In this document: piece after piece, positions 53,569 through 62,880 of the stretch | Layout: each line of letters starts with the position of its first letter | Position numbering within the stretch: the stretch's first letter is position 1 | DNA from: Solirubrobacteraceae bacterium | GTDB lineage: Bacteria; Actinomycetota; Thermoleophilia; Solirubrobacterales; Solirubrobacteraceae | Assembly: GCA_017882375.1 (NCBI GenBank) | Contig: JADGPP010000008.1 | Location: 1 to 64,000, forward strand | Reading direction: 5' to 3' | Length of the DNA: 64,000 bases | The notes under the pieces: generated by a model | What the model was told of the DNA's origin: nothing | Database searches by the model: none | The model's input: only the letters and a program-made list of their open reading frames with translations | Position numbers and translations under genes: made by a program

Positions 53569-54927
53569 ATGATGCGAAGTGACGGCCATCCTGCCGACCC
53601 TGCCTTGGAGGAGCGCATCCGCACGGCTCCCACCTTGTGGCGGCTTGCGTGCGACCTGCTGGCATCCTGGCGCGAGGCCGGCGTCGAGACGTCACCTAAC
53701 GATGACGCCGACGATGTCCGTTACTCGGCGTGGGCGGAGGTCGTAGAGCAGACTGAGGATCTGTTTGCCGGTGTCCGGACCGCCGAGCAGATCACGCAGG
53801 AGGAGCGCTCTGGCCTCGTGCAGATGATCGCCGCTGCGCCGAGCCTCTCCGACGCCGTGCACGCAGCGGCGTGGGGGCTGGCGGTGTCTGCGAACTACAC
53901 GTTCTTCCCAGCTTGGCGAGACGAGCTCGAGTCCAAGCCGGTGGCCCTCGCGCCAGGCGACATGTATCCGGTGGCCGATGCGCCGTGGGTGCTACGTGAG
54001 GGCCTAGCACTTAGCCCTCGTCCCGCTTCCCTGAGCAGTCCGAAGGCGGGCGAGCTTCCGACGATCCGGGTACATGACGGGAGCTTCGACGTGACCATCG
54101 ACACCTCGCTGGAGCGCCCGCTAGAGGCCATCGCAGCGGGACTCACTCAGGCGGCTGCAGGACACACGAACGCCGACTGGACCGAGCTCAGCATTCCTCC
54201 CGGGGACCTCGTGTTCCCCGTCGGGCCCGCGGATCCAGCGATCCAGTACGAGCGGCTCGAAGCGCTGCTGGAGGAAGCGCGCGTCGCCGGCGTGCCGCTC
54301 ACCGTCCTTCCTGAGCTGTGCGTCACCGCCGAGCACGTCGAGCACATAGCACCGCTTGTGGAAGCTTTCGAGCACCCCGCGCTCGTGGTCGCCGGCAGCC
54401 ACCACACGCTCGTGGATGGCGAGCCCGAGAACGTCGCGGTCGGGCTGCTTGCCGGCACAGATGGCCGCATGACCCAGGCCAAGAACGTTCCGTTCGCCAA
54501 TGAGGTCGTCCCCGGCCGACCGTCGAAGGAGGGCATCCGCTCTCGCACTCGGCCTCGGCTGTCGGTCTATCCCGCGGACCGCTACCGATTCGGCATAGCG
54601 ATATGCCGTGACCTGCTGGACCAGCGTGTCCGCGAGGCATACGACCGGATGGGCGTGAACGTTCTGCTCGTTCCAGCGCTCAGTGAGAAGACGCAGCCGT
54701 TCCTCCAAGCCGTTGCGGCGCGTGTTGCTAGCGCCCAGGCGCTCACGATCGTGGTCAACGGACCCCTAAACGGGCCTTCTGGTGGGGCGCTGCGACCTGC
54801 CATCGTGGTCGGCCAGCCGGTGGCCGATGATGCGGTCGTCGAGCATCCGACGTCGGATGCAATCGGCGTGACGGTCTTCGACCTGCCGTTCAGGTCGGAC
54901 GATGATGGGGTAGATCCGATTGAGTAG
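53569..54927 (+). CDS. Nitrilase-fold (carbon-nitrogen hydrolase) protein with extra N-terminal domain
   Basis: The last ~250 of 452 residues carry the nitrilase-superfamily triad: E249 in 'TVLPELCV', K305 in 'TQAKNVPFA' and C346 in 'GIAICRDLL'. The first ~180 residues are an additional helical domain without a known motif. The enzyme should hydrolyse or transfer an amide group. Its placement among defence-like genes, and not in a nitrogen-metabolism operon, is unusual. The 'PGRPSKEGIRSRTRPRLSVY' region between Lys and Cys is basic. A second ATG one codon downstream is equally possible as start. Confidence 0.72.
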   Translation: MMRSDGHPADPALEERIRTAPTLWRLACDLLASWREAGVETSPNDDADDVRYSAWAEVVEQTEDLFAGVRTAEQITQEERSGLVQMIAAAPSLSDAVHAAAWGLAVSANYTFFPAWRDELESKPVALAPGDMYPVADAPWVLREGLALSPRPASLSSPKAGELPTIRVHDGSFDVTIDTSLERPLEAIAAGLTQAAAGHTNADWTELSIPPGDLVFPVGPADPAIQYERLEALLEEARVAGVPLTVLPELCVTAEHVEHIAPLVEAFEHPALVVAGSHHTLVDGEPENVAVGLLAGTDGRMTQAKNVPFANEVVPGRPSKEGIRSRTRPRLSVYPADRYRFGIAICRDLLDQRVREAYDRMGVNVLLVPALSEKTQPFLQAVAARVASAQALTIVVNGPLNGPSGGALRPAIVVGQPVADDAVVEHPTSDAIGVTVFDLPFRSDDDGVDPIE

Positions 54928-55002
54928 CCCGGATGCTCGCCTAACATAAAGATTATGACAGGTACTTGACAAGTCCCTCTAGATGGTGCTAAACATGCGC
55001 TC

Positions 55003-55530
55003 ATGGCAACTATGTCCGCTGAACTTGTAGGTGTCCGAACATCCGAGCTTTGCGACGCCGTAGAGTGCGACGACCGCGAGCGCATCACGGGCCTACTGGA
55101 GAGCATGATGAGTGGCGCTGACGGCGCAGGGATCGCCGACCTTGCACGGCGACGCGAGCGAGTCGGCCGCCTATTGGGGACGGTTGGGCGGCTTGCTGGT
55201 AGCCCCGGTAGCGACTACGCTCTTGCACAACTGCATCTCGTCGATCGCCTCCTCGACCAGATGCGCACCAAGGCTCTTGGGATGAGGGCCCAGCAGCAGA
55301 GCGAGGCCCGTTCGCGGACGCTGCGGGAGCTGGTTTACGGCCTAATCAGCGAAAAGCCTCGGCGACCCCGCGACATAGCCCGCGAGCTCGCTGTCGATGC
55401 GTCGCAGGTCTCGCGTGCTCTGCGAGCGCTCCAGCGCGACGGCCTAGCCGAACGGCGAGAGACCGTGACGAACGACGGGCGAGCGCATGTCTATGGGGCG
55501 CGGACCGTCCGCGTCGCTCGAGCCGCCTAG
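55003..55530 (+). CDS. Winged-helix (MarR/ArsR-like) regulator
   Basis: The 175-residue protein has a helical N-terminal half (residues 1-100). The C-terminal winged helix reads 'RRPRDIARELAVDASQVSRALRALQRDGLAERR', given here as adjoining helices 2-3 (about 122-153). The wing contains 'TVTNDGRAHVYGA'. It lies 250 bp upstream of the radical SAM gene on the same strand and may control it. The upstream gap (54928-55002) is AT-rich and likely holds its promoter. Confidence 0.75.
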   Translation: MATMSAELVGVRTSELCDAVECDDRERITGLLESMMSGADGAGIADLARRRERVGRLLGTVGRLAGSPGSDYALAQLHLVDRLLDQMRTKALGMRAQQQSEARSRTLRELVYGLISEKPRRPRDIARELAVDASQVSRALRALQRDGLAERRETVTNDGRAHVYGARTVRVARAA

Positions 55531-55779
55531 TATTTGTCCAGCCATTACGGCCTCCTGGGCTGCGCTCGGCGCTCGGAAAGCTGCCGGGCTATCGCATCGG
55601 GCAGCGTTCCAGGTGGTTGCGCTGTTCCAGTTCCTTGACTCAACGCTGACGCTGCGGTATCAATCATCGCTAGCGCCATTGGGTGCGGCTGTCGACGGTC
55701 AATCTGAGGGCGTACCACGTCCGCCGGAAGATCGGGTCGCGCCCGGCGGTGCACACTGAGTCCGAGCGAGAGGTGCGAC

Positions 55780-56841
55780 ATGGAGTCTGTCGTAACAGAT
55801 GCTGGCCATCCGCTGCGTGACACGCATTTCATGTGGCTTGAGATAACGAGCAACTGCCAGCTCGAATGCAGCCACTGCTACGCCGAGAGCGGGCCAGGTC
55901 AAGGTCACGGAATCGTCTCTGCTGATCAATGGATGCAAACGCTCACGGAAGCGGCGACCGCCGGAGTCCAGGAGGTCCAGTTCATTGGTGGCGAGCCAAC
56001 AGCTCATCCAGAGCTGCCCCGCTTCATAACGCACGCGCGTCAAACTGGGCTGCGCGTCGAGGTGTTCTCAAATCTGTTCTCGATCCGCGAGCACGTCTGG
56101 CAAGCCCTCGCTCAGCCCGGCGTCCGCCTCGCAACCAGCTACTACTCCTCGGGCGCTGAGGTTCACGACAAGATCACTCACCGCGCGGGGAGCTTCGGAC
56201 GCACGAGAGCGAACATTACGGAGGCGGTGCGACGGGGCATTCCACTCCGCGTCGGGCTGATCCGGTTGTTTGAGGACCAGGACATCGACGCTGCGATGGA
56301 GGAACTCGTAAGCATCGGAGTTCATCGGGGCGCCATCCGCGTGGATGATCAGCGCGGCGTTGGGCGCGGGAGGGGCTCAACAGCCTGTACCACTGAAGAC
56401 GAGCTCTGCGGGAAGTGCGCTGGTGGCGTATTGGCGATCATGCCGAATGGCACAGTGCAACCCTGTGTCTTTTCGCGTGACGCGAGATTCAACGTAGGCA
56501 ATATCACCGCCGATAACCTCACATCAGTGCTCGATGGCGAGCGGCTACACCGGATGAGAGAGGACCTTACGTCGGTGTTCCTCGAGCGAGGGCTTATTGG
56601 GGTCGATTGCCCCCCGGCTGAACCGACAGGTGCGGTCGCCCAGTGTGGGCCGGCCGGGGGTGGAGGTCCGTGTGGGCCCGCACGTACGCAGAGCGGCGGG
56701 CCCGGGTGTAGCCCAGCGTGTGCGCCGGCCGGCAACTGCAACCCCATCGTTAACCCGCCACCTTGTAACCCGATTGCGGGCCACCCTCCGCGGCCGGAGC
56801 CTCCGCCTCGACCGCCGGGACCAGTCTGTTCACCATACTGA
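55780..56841 (+). CDS. Radical SAM protein with Cys/Pro/Gly-rich C-terminal tail
   Basis: The 353-residue protein has the radical SAM cluster motif C26-x3-C30-x2-C33 ('CQLECSHCY'), the SAM-binding 'FIGGEPTAHPEL' and a SPASM-like Cys region ('CGKCAGGVLAIMPNGTVQPC'). Residues ~285-353 form a low-complexity tail with repeated Cys in Gly/Pro surroundings ('CGPAGGGGPCGP', 'CSPACAPAGNCNP', 'PEPPPRPPGPVCSPY'). The tail may bind extra Fe-S clusters, anchor a partner or itself be a modification substrate. The winged-helix gene upstream may regulate it. No obvious precursor peptide was found nearby. Substrate unknown. Confidence 0.82.
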   Translation: MESVVTDAGHPLRDTHFMWLEITSNCQLECSHCYAESGPGQGHGIVSADQWMQTLTEAATAGVQEVQFIGGEPTAHPELPRFITHARQTGLRVEVFSNLFSIREHVWQALAQPGVRLATSYYSSGAEVHDKITHRAGSFGRTRANITEAVRRGIPLRVGLIRLFEDQDIDAAMEELVSIGVHRGAIRVDDQRGVGRGRGSTACTTEDELCGKCAGGVLAIMPNGTVQPCVFSRDARFNVGNITADNLTSVLDGERLHRMREDLTSVFLERGLIGVDCPPAEPTGAVAQCGPAGGGGPCGPARTQSGGPGCSPACAPAGNCNPIVNPPPCNPIAGHPPRPEPPPRPPGPVCSPY

Positions 56842-57066
56842 TGGGGCAGATACACCAAGGCGAAAACCGCGAGGTGCGGATCCAATAGCAAGCGTAGAGC
56901 CCGCCGGAATCGGGAACCGACGCTCGGCTGCGAAACAGTAGTCAAAGAGAGGTCGACCCCATTTGGTCCTGCGGCTTCCATCGCGCGGTGTGTAGACCCA
57001 GTTCGTTACGCGGATGGTGCGGCCCGCCTGCCAGGCGGTCTCCGAGGGCGCTGCGACACTGCTCGC

Positions 57067-59316
57067 ATGAGCGAAGACAACGACGATCCCGGCTGGTTTG
57101 CCACCGAACTCGACGACGAGCAAGCTGACGCACTCAGAGAGGCGATGGACGCCGCGATCGCCCAGGCGAGCCCCAATTACGGTGCTGCGCTCCGCCGGCT
57201 CGAGAGTTCCGCTCGTGCGGTTCCGCCGTTCGATCTGATTTGCGTCACCGCCTTCTATTTTCTGACCGGAGAGGCAGGGGTGAACCCTGAGTACAACCGG
57301 CCGGAGGACATCTTTCAGCACCACGTCGAACTGATGCACGCCTTCGCGCTACGCCGCCCACTCGACGAGGCCGAGCCGGCAACACGCTTGCAGGATGGGA
57401 TGCGAGACGTGCTCGAGGCCGTCAAGGAGGCAGTCCAGGCTTTCATGCTCGTGGAGATGGCCGGCATCTCAGCCCAACAGGATGAGGGCCGCCGCCGGCG
57501 AGCATCGACGATCGCAGGAATGCGGACTCACGCAGCGACCGTCCGCGGCTGGTCCTACTACACCGACCTAGCGCAGGTGCTCGCTGAACTGTACGCGCCG
57601 ATCGAGTCTCAAATCCAGGATGCCGTCGGTGTCAGCCCGACCGCGCTGGTGGCGTGGTGGTGGGCCGTCGCGGAGAAGATTGATGAGCGGATCGCGGCTC
57701 ACCGCCAGCAAGTACACGACATTCTTACCGCACCGTTTGACGACGCCTGGCCGGCGTTGATGAAGGGGGCGTTCCCCAGATTGCCAGCTGAGCTCGACCA
57801 GGTACTCATGGCTCGTCTCCGGAGCGATGAGAAGCAGCGCCAGGCATTCACGATCATCGCTGCCGACCTGAACCTCTACCAAGTCTTCGCAGTCACGATC
57901 GACGAACTGGTCGACTGCTACCCCGGCGGCGTCCAGCGCCTCGCGCTCGAACGGGTCCTCGACAACTGGAGCCTCACGTTCGGGGCCACGGGCGAACTGC
58001 CGATCCATGCGTTGCTACAAGACAACCCTGTCCTGAGCCGGCCGATCGTGAAGCTGGATCCCGGCCTCTATCTCTGGTGCGTCGCATCCGCGTTCAACCA
58101 TTCGGCGTTCGCGATGCTCGAGCAGCTGTTCCAAGGGAATCCCACGCTCTGGGAGAGCTACACGACCCGTCGGGCGGCCTTCCTCGAGGCCAGAGTGGCC
58201 AGCGCACTCATAGACGCGTTCCCTAACGGTCGGGTGTTGGGCAACGTCGTGTGGGTCGACCCCGCGGATGGCAAGGAGTACGAGACCGACGTACTCGCTC
58301 TTGTCGGAAGCCATGCCCTGATAGCCGAGTGCAAGTCCGGGCGGCTCTCAAGGCCAGCACAAAAGGGCCGAGGACGATGGTTCCGCGACGACCTGAACGA
58401 GCTCGTCGTCGAGCCCGCCCGCCAGGCCCAGCGATTCGCGGACTACCTGACCGGACAGTCCGGTGTCCTCGAGCTTGCGACGCGTGATGGGCAGCCCGTC
58501 ACGATCGACGCGACCGCTGTGCGAGCCGCGATCACCATCGGCGTCACACTTGAGCCGCTCGCCGGGCTGCTCCCCGGCATCGGCGAGATCGTGGAGTCCG
58601 AGCTCACCGAGAGGACGGTCGACAGCCTCACACACTCTCTGACCCTGTTTGATCTGCTCGTGGTGCTTGAGATGCTCGAGCACCCGAGCGAGGTGCTGCA
58701 CTACATCCTTCGTCGCTCCCAGTTGGAGCGCAACCAGTTCCTCGTCGGTGATGAGACCGACCTGCTCGGCTTCTATCTACTTACCGGTTTCAACCTCGGC
58801 AGCGCGGAGTTCGATACCGAGATGCAACGGATGCGCCTGATTGGGCTCTCGGACACGATCGACACCTACCACTACATGGTTGAGGCGGGAAAAACGCCCG
58901 AGACGCCGCGCGTGCGGCGGACCGACTGGTGGGAGTCGCTACTGACGACGGTCGAGGATCGCGCGGGCCCGCGGTGGACCGAGTTGGGGATCGCTCTTTG
59001 CAACGTCGCGTATGACGAGCAGCGAGAGTTCGAGCAGGCCTTTGAAGAGCTGCGCACCTCGATCGCGTGTGGGGACCGGCCGGCAACAGACTTCGTACTG
59101 TTCGCCAATGGTCCCCCCGAGAGGCGGGACTACTTCGTCGCCGTCGTCCTAAGCGAGCCGGCGAGCGAGGCCACTCGGTCGCAGATAGCGAACGCCGCGC
59201 GGCAAGTCATGGCCGAGGATCAGGACATCGAGCGGGTGATCATTGTCGGTTGGCCACCGGTCCGCCACATCGCGTCGTACCACACCCTCGCGCTTTTCGA
59301 CCGGCGCGCTGGCTAG
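57067..59316 (+). CDS. Large protein with PD-(D/E)XK nuclease-like domain
   Basis: The 749-residue protein is mostly helical in its first ~370 residues. A PD-(D/E)XK-type core follows: 'ARVASALIDAFPNGRVLGNV' (helix with Glu/Ala face), D408 in 'KEYETDVLAL' and E421-x-K423 in 'LIAECKSGRL'. This spacing is that of restriction-endonuclease-like folds. The C-terminal ~250 residues show no recognised motif. Such large single-gene nucleases occur in defence islands, and this gene sits beside transposase remnants. The role in DNA cleavage is inferred from the motif only. No methyltransferase partner is visible. Confidence 0.7.
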   Translation: MSEDNDDPGWFATELDDEQADALREAMDAAIAQASPNYGAALRRLESSARAVPPFDLICVTAFYFLTGEAGVNPEYNRPEDIFQHHVELMHAFALRRPLDEAEPATRLQDGMRDVLEAVKEAVQAFMLVEMAGISAQQDEGRRRRASTIAGMRTHAATVRGWSYYTDLAQVLAELYAPIESQIQDAVGVSPTALVAWWWAVAEKIDERIAAHRQQVHDILTAPFDDAWPALMKGAFPRLPAELDQVLMARLRSDEKQRQAFTIIAADLNLYQVFAVTIDELVDCYPGGVQRLALERVLDNWSLTFGATGELPIHALLQDNPVLSRPIVKLDPGLYLWCVASAFNHSAFAMLEQLFQGNPTLWESYTTRRAAFLEARVASALIDAFPNGRVLGNVVWVDPADGKEYETDVLALVGSHALIAECKSGRLSRPAQKGRGRWFRDDLNELVVEPARQAQRFADYLTGQSGVLELATRDGQPVTIDATAVRAAITIGVTLEPLAGLLPGIGEIVESELTERTVDSLTHSLTLFDLLVVLEMLEHPSEVLHYILRRSQLERNQFLVGDETDLLGFYLLTGFNLGSAEFDTEMQRMRLIGLSDTIDTYHYMVEAGKTPETPRVRRTDWWESLLTTVEDRAGPRWTELGIALCNVAYDEQREFEQAFEELRTSIACGDRPATDFVLFANGPPERRDYFVAVVLSEPASEATRSQIANAARQVMAEDQDIERVIIVGWPPVRHIASYHTLALFDRRAG

Positions 59317-59323
59317 CTGACGG

Positions 59324-59402
59324 CCGCAAGCACATCGTTTACCTCTGACCGCGAGCACATCGTTTACGTGGCTGGCTGTTGAGCCGCAAGCACATCGTTG
59401 AC
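59324..59402 (+). repeat. Three direct 19-bp repeats at IS left end
   Basis: CCGCAAGCACATCGTTTAC occurs at 59324, with one-base variants at 59349 and 59384. The copies lie between the nuclease-like gene stop and the transposase start. They probably represent terminal or transposase-binding repeats of the IS, possibly nested insertions. Confidence 0.8.
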
Positions 59403-59458
59403 ATCGGGGCTTGGGTGGGACGCTCGCGCGTTCTTGTTGAGCGAGCGTGGAGGTGTCT

Positions 59459-60457
59459 ATGTCGGATGCGGAGGCGGTGTTGCGTCGCGAGGCGGCGCGG
59501 CGGCGGCTGGCGGGCGAGTCGCCGGAGGCGATCGCTCAGGATCTGGGGCGTAGCAGGCAGTGGGTGGCGAAGTGGGCGGGCCGGTATGACCCCGAGAATC
59601 CGGGCTGGGCTGCCGGCCGTTCCAGGGCGCCGAGGCACGTAGCGAACCGCACCCCTGCGGATGTCGCCGAGCGGGTGCTCGCGGTTCGTGGGAGGCTGGC
59701 GGAGAACCCGTGGGCGCAGATCGGCGGCGAGGCGATCGCCTGGGAGCTCTCCAAGCTCGGCGGGCCGGCGGTGCCGCCGAGGCGCACGATCGAGGAGATC
59801 TTGAGGCGTGCGGGGGTGACTGGCCGTCAGGGGCGTGGACGCCGTCGTATGTCCAAGGGCCTGCCCTACCCGGCGCCCACTGCTCTCGGTCAGGGCGAGG
59901 TTGTCCAGGTCGATCTCGTCGGCCCGCGTCACCTGGACGGCGGGGTGCGCTTCCACGCCCTGAACCAGATTGACGTGGTCTCCCACCACGCCGGGATCGA
60001 GATCATCACCGACCGCGGCGATCAGCGGGTCCTCGCCGGGCTGCATGCCCTGTGGGGCCGCCACGGGGTGCCCCGTCGCATCCAGTTCGATAACGGCGGC
60101 CCGTTCGTCTCCCCGACCGGCCTCGGCGAGGTCGTACGGGTATGCCTGCACCAGCTCATCACCCCGGTGTTCATCCCGTCCCGCGAACCCTGGGGTCGCG
60201 CTCTACCGCGCGGAGTATGGGGGATCAAGAGCGGCGCGCTGTCGGCGGTGAAGATCGGCCACGTCTATCGCGTCAGGCGCGAGGACGTCGATGCCATGAT
60301 GCGCCGCCACCAGGGTGAAACCGCCCCGCTCGGGATCCACCGCGACCTCTGGGCGCCGGAGACCCTCGGGATGCCCTACCGCCGCCACGAGGACCGCCGG
60401 CAGCCGTCGATCTGGGATGGCACGAGTAGCTCCGTCGTGCCGTCCAAGCGAGGCTAA
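59459..60457 (+). pseudogene. IS481-like transposase fused to excisionase-type HTH remnant
   Basis: The first ~250 residues have an HTH ('GESPEAIAQDLGRSRQWVAK') and an rve/DDE integrase core with D in 'VVQVDLVGPRHL' and D in 'RRIQFDNGGPFVSP'. The frame should continue to the third acidic residue after 'TPVFIPSREPW'. Instead it switches to 'IKSGALSAVKIGHVYRVRRE' plus 'DVDAMMRRHQ', the C-terminal half of a helix-turn-helix_17 (excisionase-type) DNA-binding domain. The open frame is thus a fusion created by deletion. The transposase lacks its catalytic Glu and is probably inactive. A GTG four codons upstream is an alternative start. Confidence 0.72.
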
Positions 60458-60505
60458 CGCATGCTTGGCGAGCCTTCGAGCTTGCTGCTCGGCGCGAACC
60501 GTTGG

Positions 60506-60748
60506 CTACCGCTTAGCGGGCATTGCGATAGCGCGACCACTCGCGCTCTCCACGCCCGGTCCGTCGTCCTTTGCGAGAGCGAGCGACGGCACCGCGGGGA
60601 CTGTCGCTCGGATCGAAATGCGCAACTGAGCATGCTTGCCCGCCAGCCGTATCTGAGCGGCGACGTGGGCGATCGGTCGCTTGCTCTCGAGCGCGAGACG
60701 GACGCCTCGCTCAAGCAGCTCTGGTGGGTACCTCTTTCCTCTTGGCAT
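60506..60748 (-). pseudogene. IS3-family OrfA remnant
   Basis: From the ATG at 60748 the first ~33 residues ('RGKRYPPELLERGVRLALES' then 'KRPIAHVAAQI') match the start of IS3-family OrfA helix-turn-helix proteins. Afterwards the frame loses similarity and ends after 80 codons. No OrfB with a DDE core is adjacent. This is a decayed fragment. Confidence 0.65.
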
Positions 60749-61217
60749 CGCTGAAGGCTCTCCTTCCGCGCGAACGAATCCACGCGCTGGAGCCTCCGTC
60801 GATGCCGGCCTGGCCCCCACCGAGGAGGCAATAGAGAGATGAGCGCCGCTCGCACACATCAACCCACGAGGGGACCCTGACCCCGACACCACCGACGCAA
60901 TTGACAACCAGCCCTCCTTCATAGATAGAGACGAGTTCCAGTTGTACCAGCGCAGGCTCGCGACACGCTCGCTTACGCCGCGCGAAGCAAGAGTGGATCA
61001 CGCGCTTCGAGCAGGTCGTCGACTTCGCACAGGGCATGCACGCGCAGGTCTCCCCCGATGCTCGCGCAGTCGTCTCGTGAGCTGGGTTAGAAACTCCTCG
61101 CAGTTTGCGGCTTTTTGCTAGCCCGCTCGCTCCCAAATGGCGCAAGATGCGGGCAACAGAATGGAGACGATGAAGCTGACCAACCAGCAGCGCCTGCACG
61201 ACACCCAGATCGGCAAG
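60749..61217. other. Decayed region between mobile-element remnants
   Basis: No intact gene is seen in these 469 bases. A plus-strand frame contains 'IDRDEFQLYQRRLATRSLTP'; an adjacent frame then offers 'KQEWITRFEQVVDFAQGMHA' to a stop at about 61079. This looks like one old reading frame interrupted by a frameshift. A short stem CGCA/TGCG followed by T's occurs near 61097-61117. Confidence 0.4.
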
Positions 61218-61520
61218 CTAACGCACACGCAGCCAGTGTCCGTCGATCTGATCCGTCGTCTGATCCGTCGCCTCCAACTCGAAGGCTCGACCCGGCGCGG
61301 TGATGACCTCCACCACCCGAGCCGCCTCAAGGACGCTGAGCGCCGTGCTGACACCGGCCTTTGAGGCAGCCGCCGGCGAGTCGCGGCGCTGACCCGGCGT
61401 GGGTAGCGTGATGAGCGTGACGACATCGACCACGCGCGCCGCAGTGATCTGCCGATTGGCATGGCTTTCGCCCAGGTCCCACCGCTCGCGGCAGTAGTCC
61501 TCAAAGGTGTCGAAGCTCTC
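61218..61520 (-). pseudogene. Remnant of a phage/plasmid-type DNA-binding protein
   Basis: The minus-strand frame reads 'ESFDTFEDYCRERWDLGESH' then 'ANRQITAARVVDVVTL', a pattern common in ParB-like or KilA/replication-associated proteins of mobile elements. It continues with a winged-helix-like end ('SVLEAARVVEVITAPGRAFE') to a TAG. No normal start codon or full N-terminus was found upstream of about 61520, so the gene seems truncated. Confidence 0.45.
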
Positions 61521-61760
61521 CTGTGCGCTGGCGCGAGGGCGTGCCGTGCCGCTCGCGGCGTAATATCGGGGGGACCGCCTCCAAGACTATGCCCGGCCGG
61601 GAGAAGGTCCCCACAGCATCCAGATGAGCCATCTCCAAACTACAGATCGGTGCCTACGGTTGTTCCGTCTGCCCGCGGAACTAACTTGACGGGAACAAGC
61701 GTTCGCTGTACCCGCCCCGTCGGGCGAGCGAAATCCAGACGACCACGGAGGTACGCCGTC

Positions 61761-62054
61761 ATGGCTACCCAGATTGTCGCCATAAACTTCACTGCTACGA
61801 ACGCCGGTGGCACAGCACACCGGCATATCTCAGAAGTCAAGACCGCCTCGGGTCGAGTGCTGACCCAGTCGGAAGTCATCAGTCGAATCGAGTCGGGGGA
61901 GGAGGACTTCTGCACGATCGCCGACGGCGAGGAAGCACGCGTGATCGTAGTGGAATGCCCCGTCTGTCCAGCGGACGACTACATCAAGACAACGGCCGAC
62001 GAAATGATCGCCAACAACCTGCTGAGCTTGCCGCTTTTTCCGAGGACGGCCTAG
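61761..62054 (+). CDS. DUF3892-family protein
   Basis: The 97-residue protein matches DUF3892. It has 'HRHISEVKTASGRVLTQSEV' near the start, then 'IESGEEDFCTI' and the ending 'CPVCPADDYIKTTADEMIAN' followed by 'NLLSLP', the usual C-terminus of the family. A GGAGG site lies 9 bases before the ATG. The family is widespread as small single-domain proteins without known function. Its TAG shares a CTAG with the convergent next gene. Confidence 0.82.
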   Translation: MATQIVAINFTATNAGGTAHRHISEVKTASGRVLTQSEVISRIESGEEDFCTIADGEEARVIVVECPVCPADDYIKTTADEMIANNLLSLPLFPRTA

Positions 62055-62428
62055 CCTTTATCGAGTCCGCCCTCGACCGAGACGGCGGCGAGTTGCGTCA
62101 AGCGTCTCGGTCGGGAGTGTGGCAACGTCGGTGGTGGCTTGTCCATTCCCCTCCGCGGATGGCAGCCGTATCCGAGTGCCACCGAGATCGCGTCCGCCAC
62201 GAACGGGATCACGCGCTCGGCCTCCTCGACGGAGAACTCGCCACCTAGCCTCTGATCGATCACGAGCAGCACCTGGTCCTCACCCTGCATGTGGGCCTCA
62301 AGGAAAGGCACCTGCCATCCGTTGACGACGACGTCGTGGCGCCTAAACGGCCCACGGAAGGAGACCCGGGGCTCTGGCAAGTCCGGGCAGTCGTGCCGAT
62401 CCATGCCGTCGTTTTCGTGATTCAGCAT
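62051..62428 (-). CDS. Conserved hypothetical protein (125 aa)
   Basis: The central part 'VVVNGWQVPFLEAHMQGEDQ' and 'VLLVIDQRLGGEFSVEEAER' with 'FVADAISVALGYGCHPR' reads as a folded alpha/beta protein typical of actinobacterial hypotheticals. Starts at 62428 or at the Met eight codons later (62404) are possible. It converges on the DUF3892 gene with stops sharing CTAG. Function unknown. Confidence 0.6.
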   Translation of the reverse strand: MLNHENDGMDRHDCPDLPEPRVSFRGPFRRHDVVVNGWQVPFLEAHMQGEDQVLLVIDQRLGGEFSVEEAERVIPFVADAISVALGYGCHPRRGMDKPPPTLPHSRPRRLTQLAAVSVEGGLDKG

Positions 62429-62880
62429 GTAGACCCTCTAATCCTCGGCGTTACCCAGCGCTCTGCATGGCTTTTCCCGCCGCTGCTCCTACGCGTGAAT
62501 TGCGAGCGTGAGCGTCCCTCCGACTCACACGCTCGGTCCTCGTCCGATCCGAGCGTGAGCGCGGCCCTTGCTGGGACGATCGCTCGGCGCGGAAAGCAGC
62601 AGCGCGCCCGAGTGGTGGCCCGTGCTGTCAGGCACAGGCCACCACTCGAACTGTCATCCGAGGCTCCTCTTCTTCATCTATGGCGATATAGCGATCCTGG
62701 CAGCCCAAGAGATCCGTCGTCGGCAGGCTGCTGCACGTGCGCGGAGGGTGATGATCGGGCGTGTGCGCTCTACGCGCAGCGGCGAGACCCTGTCGTCACG
62801 CGCACATCGGTTACCCCGGCCAAGCTGTGTTAGGGTGCCCTACTTCGGGTGCCCTAAGACCAAGAGGCAGGAGGCAGCAC
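62429..62880. other. Intergenic region before the terminal radical SAM gene
   Basis: These 452 bases hold no convincing gene. An imperfect inverted pair CTCACACGCTCGG (62524) / CCGAGCGTGAG (62549) is visible. The ribosome site AGGAGG of the next gene is at about 62869-62874. Confidence 0.5.
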
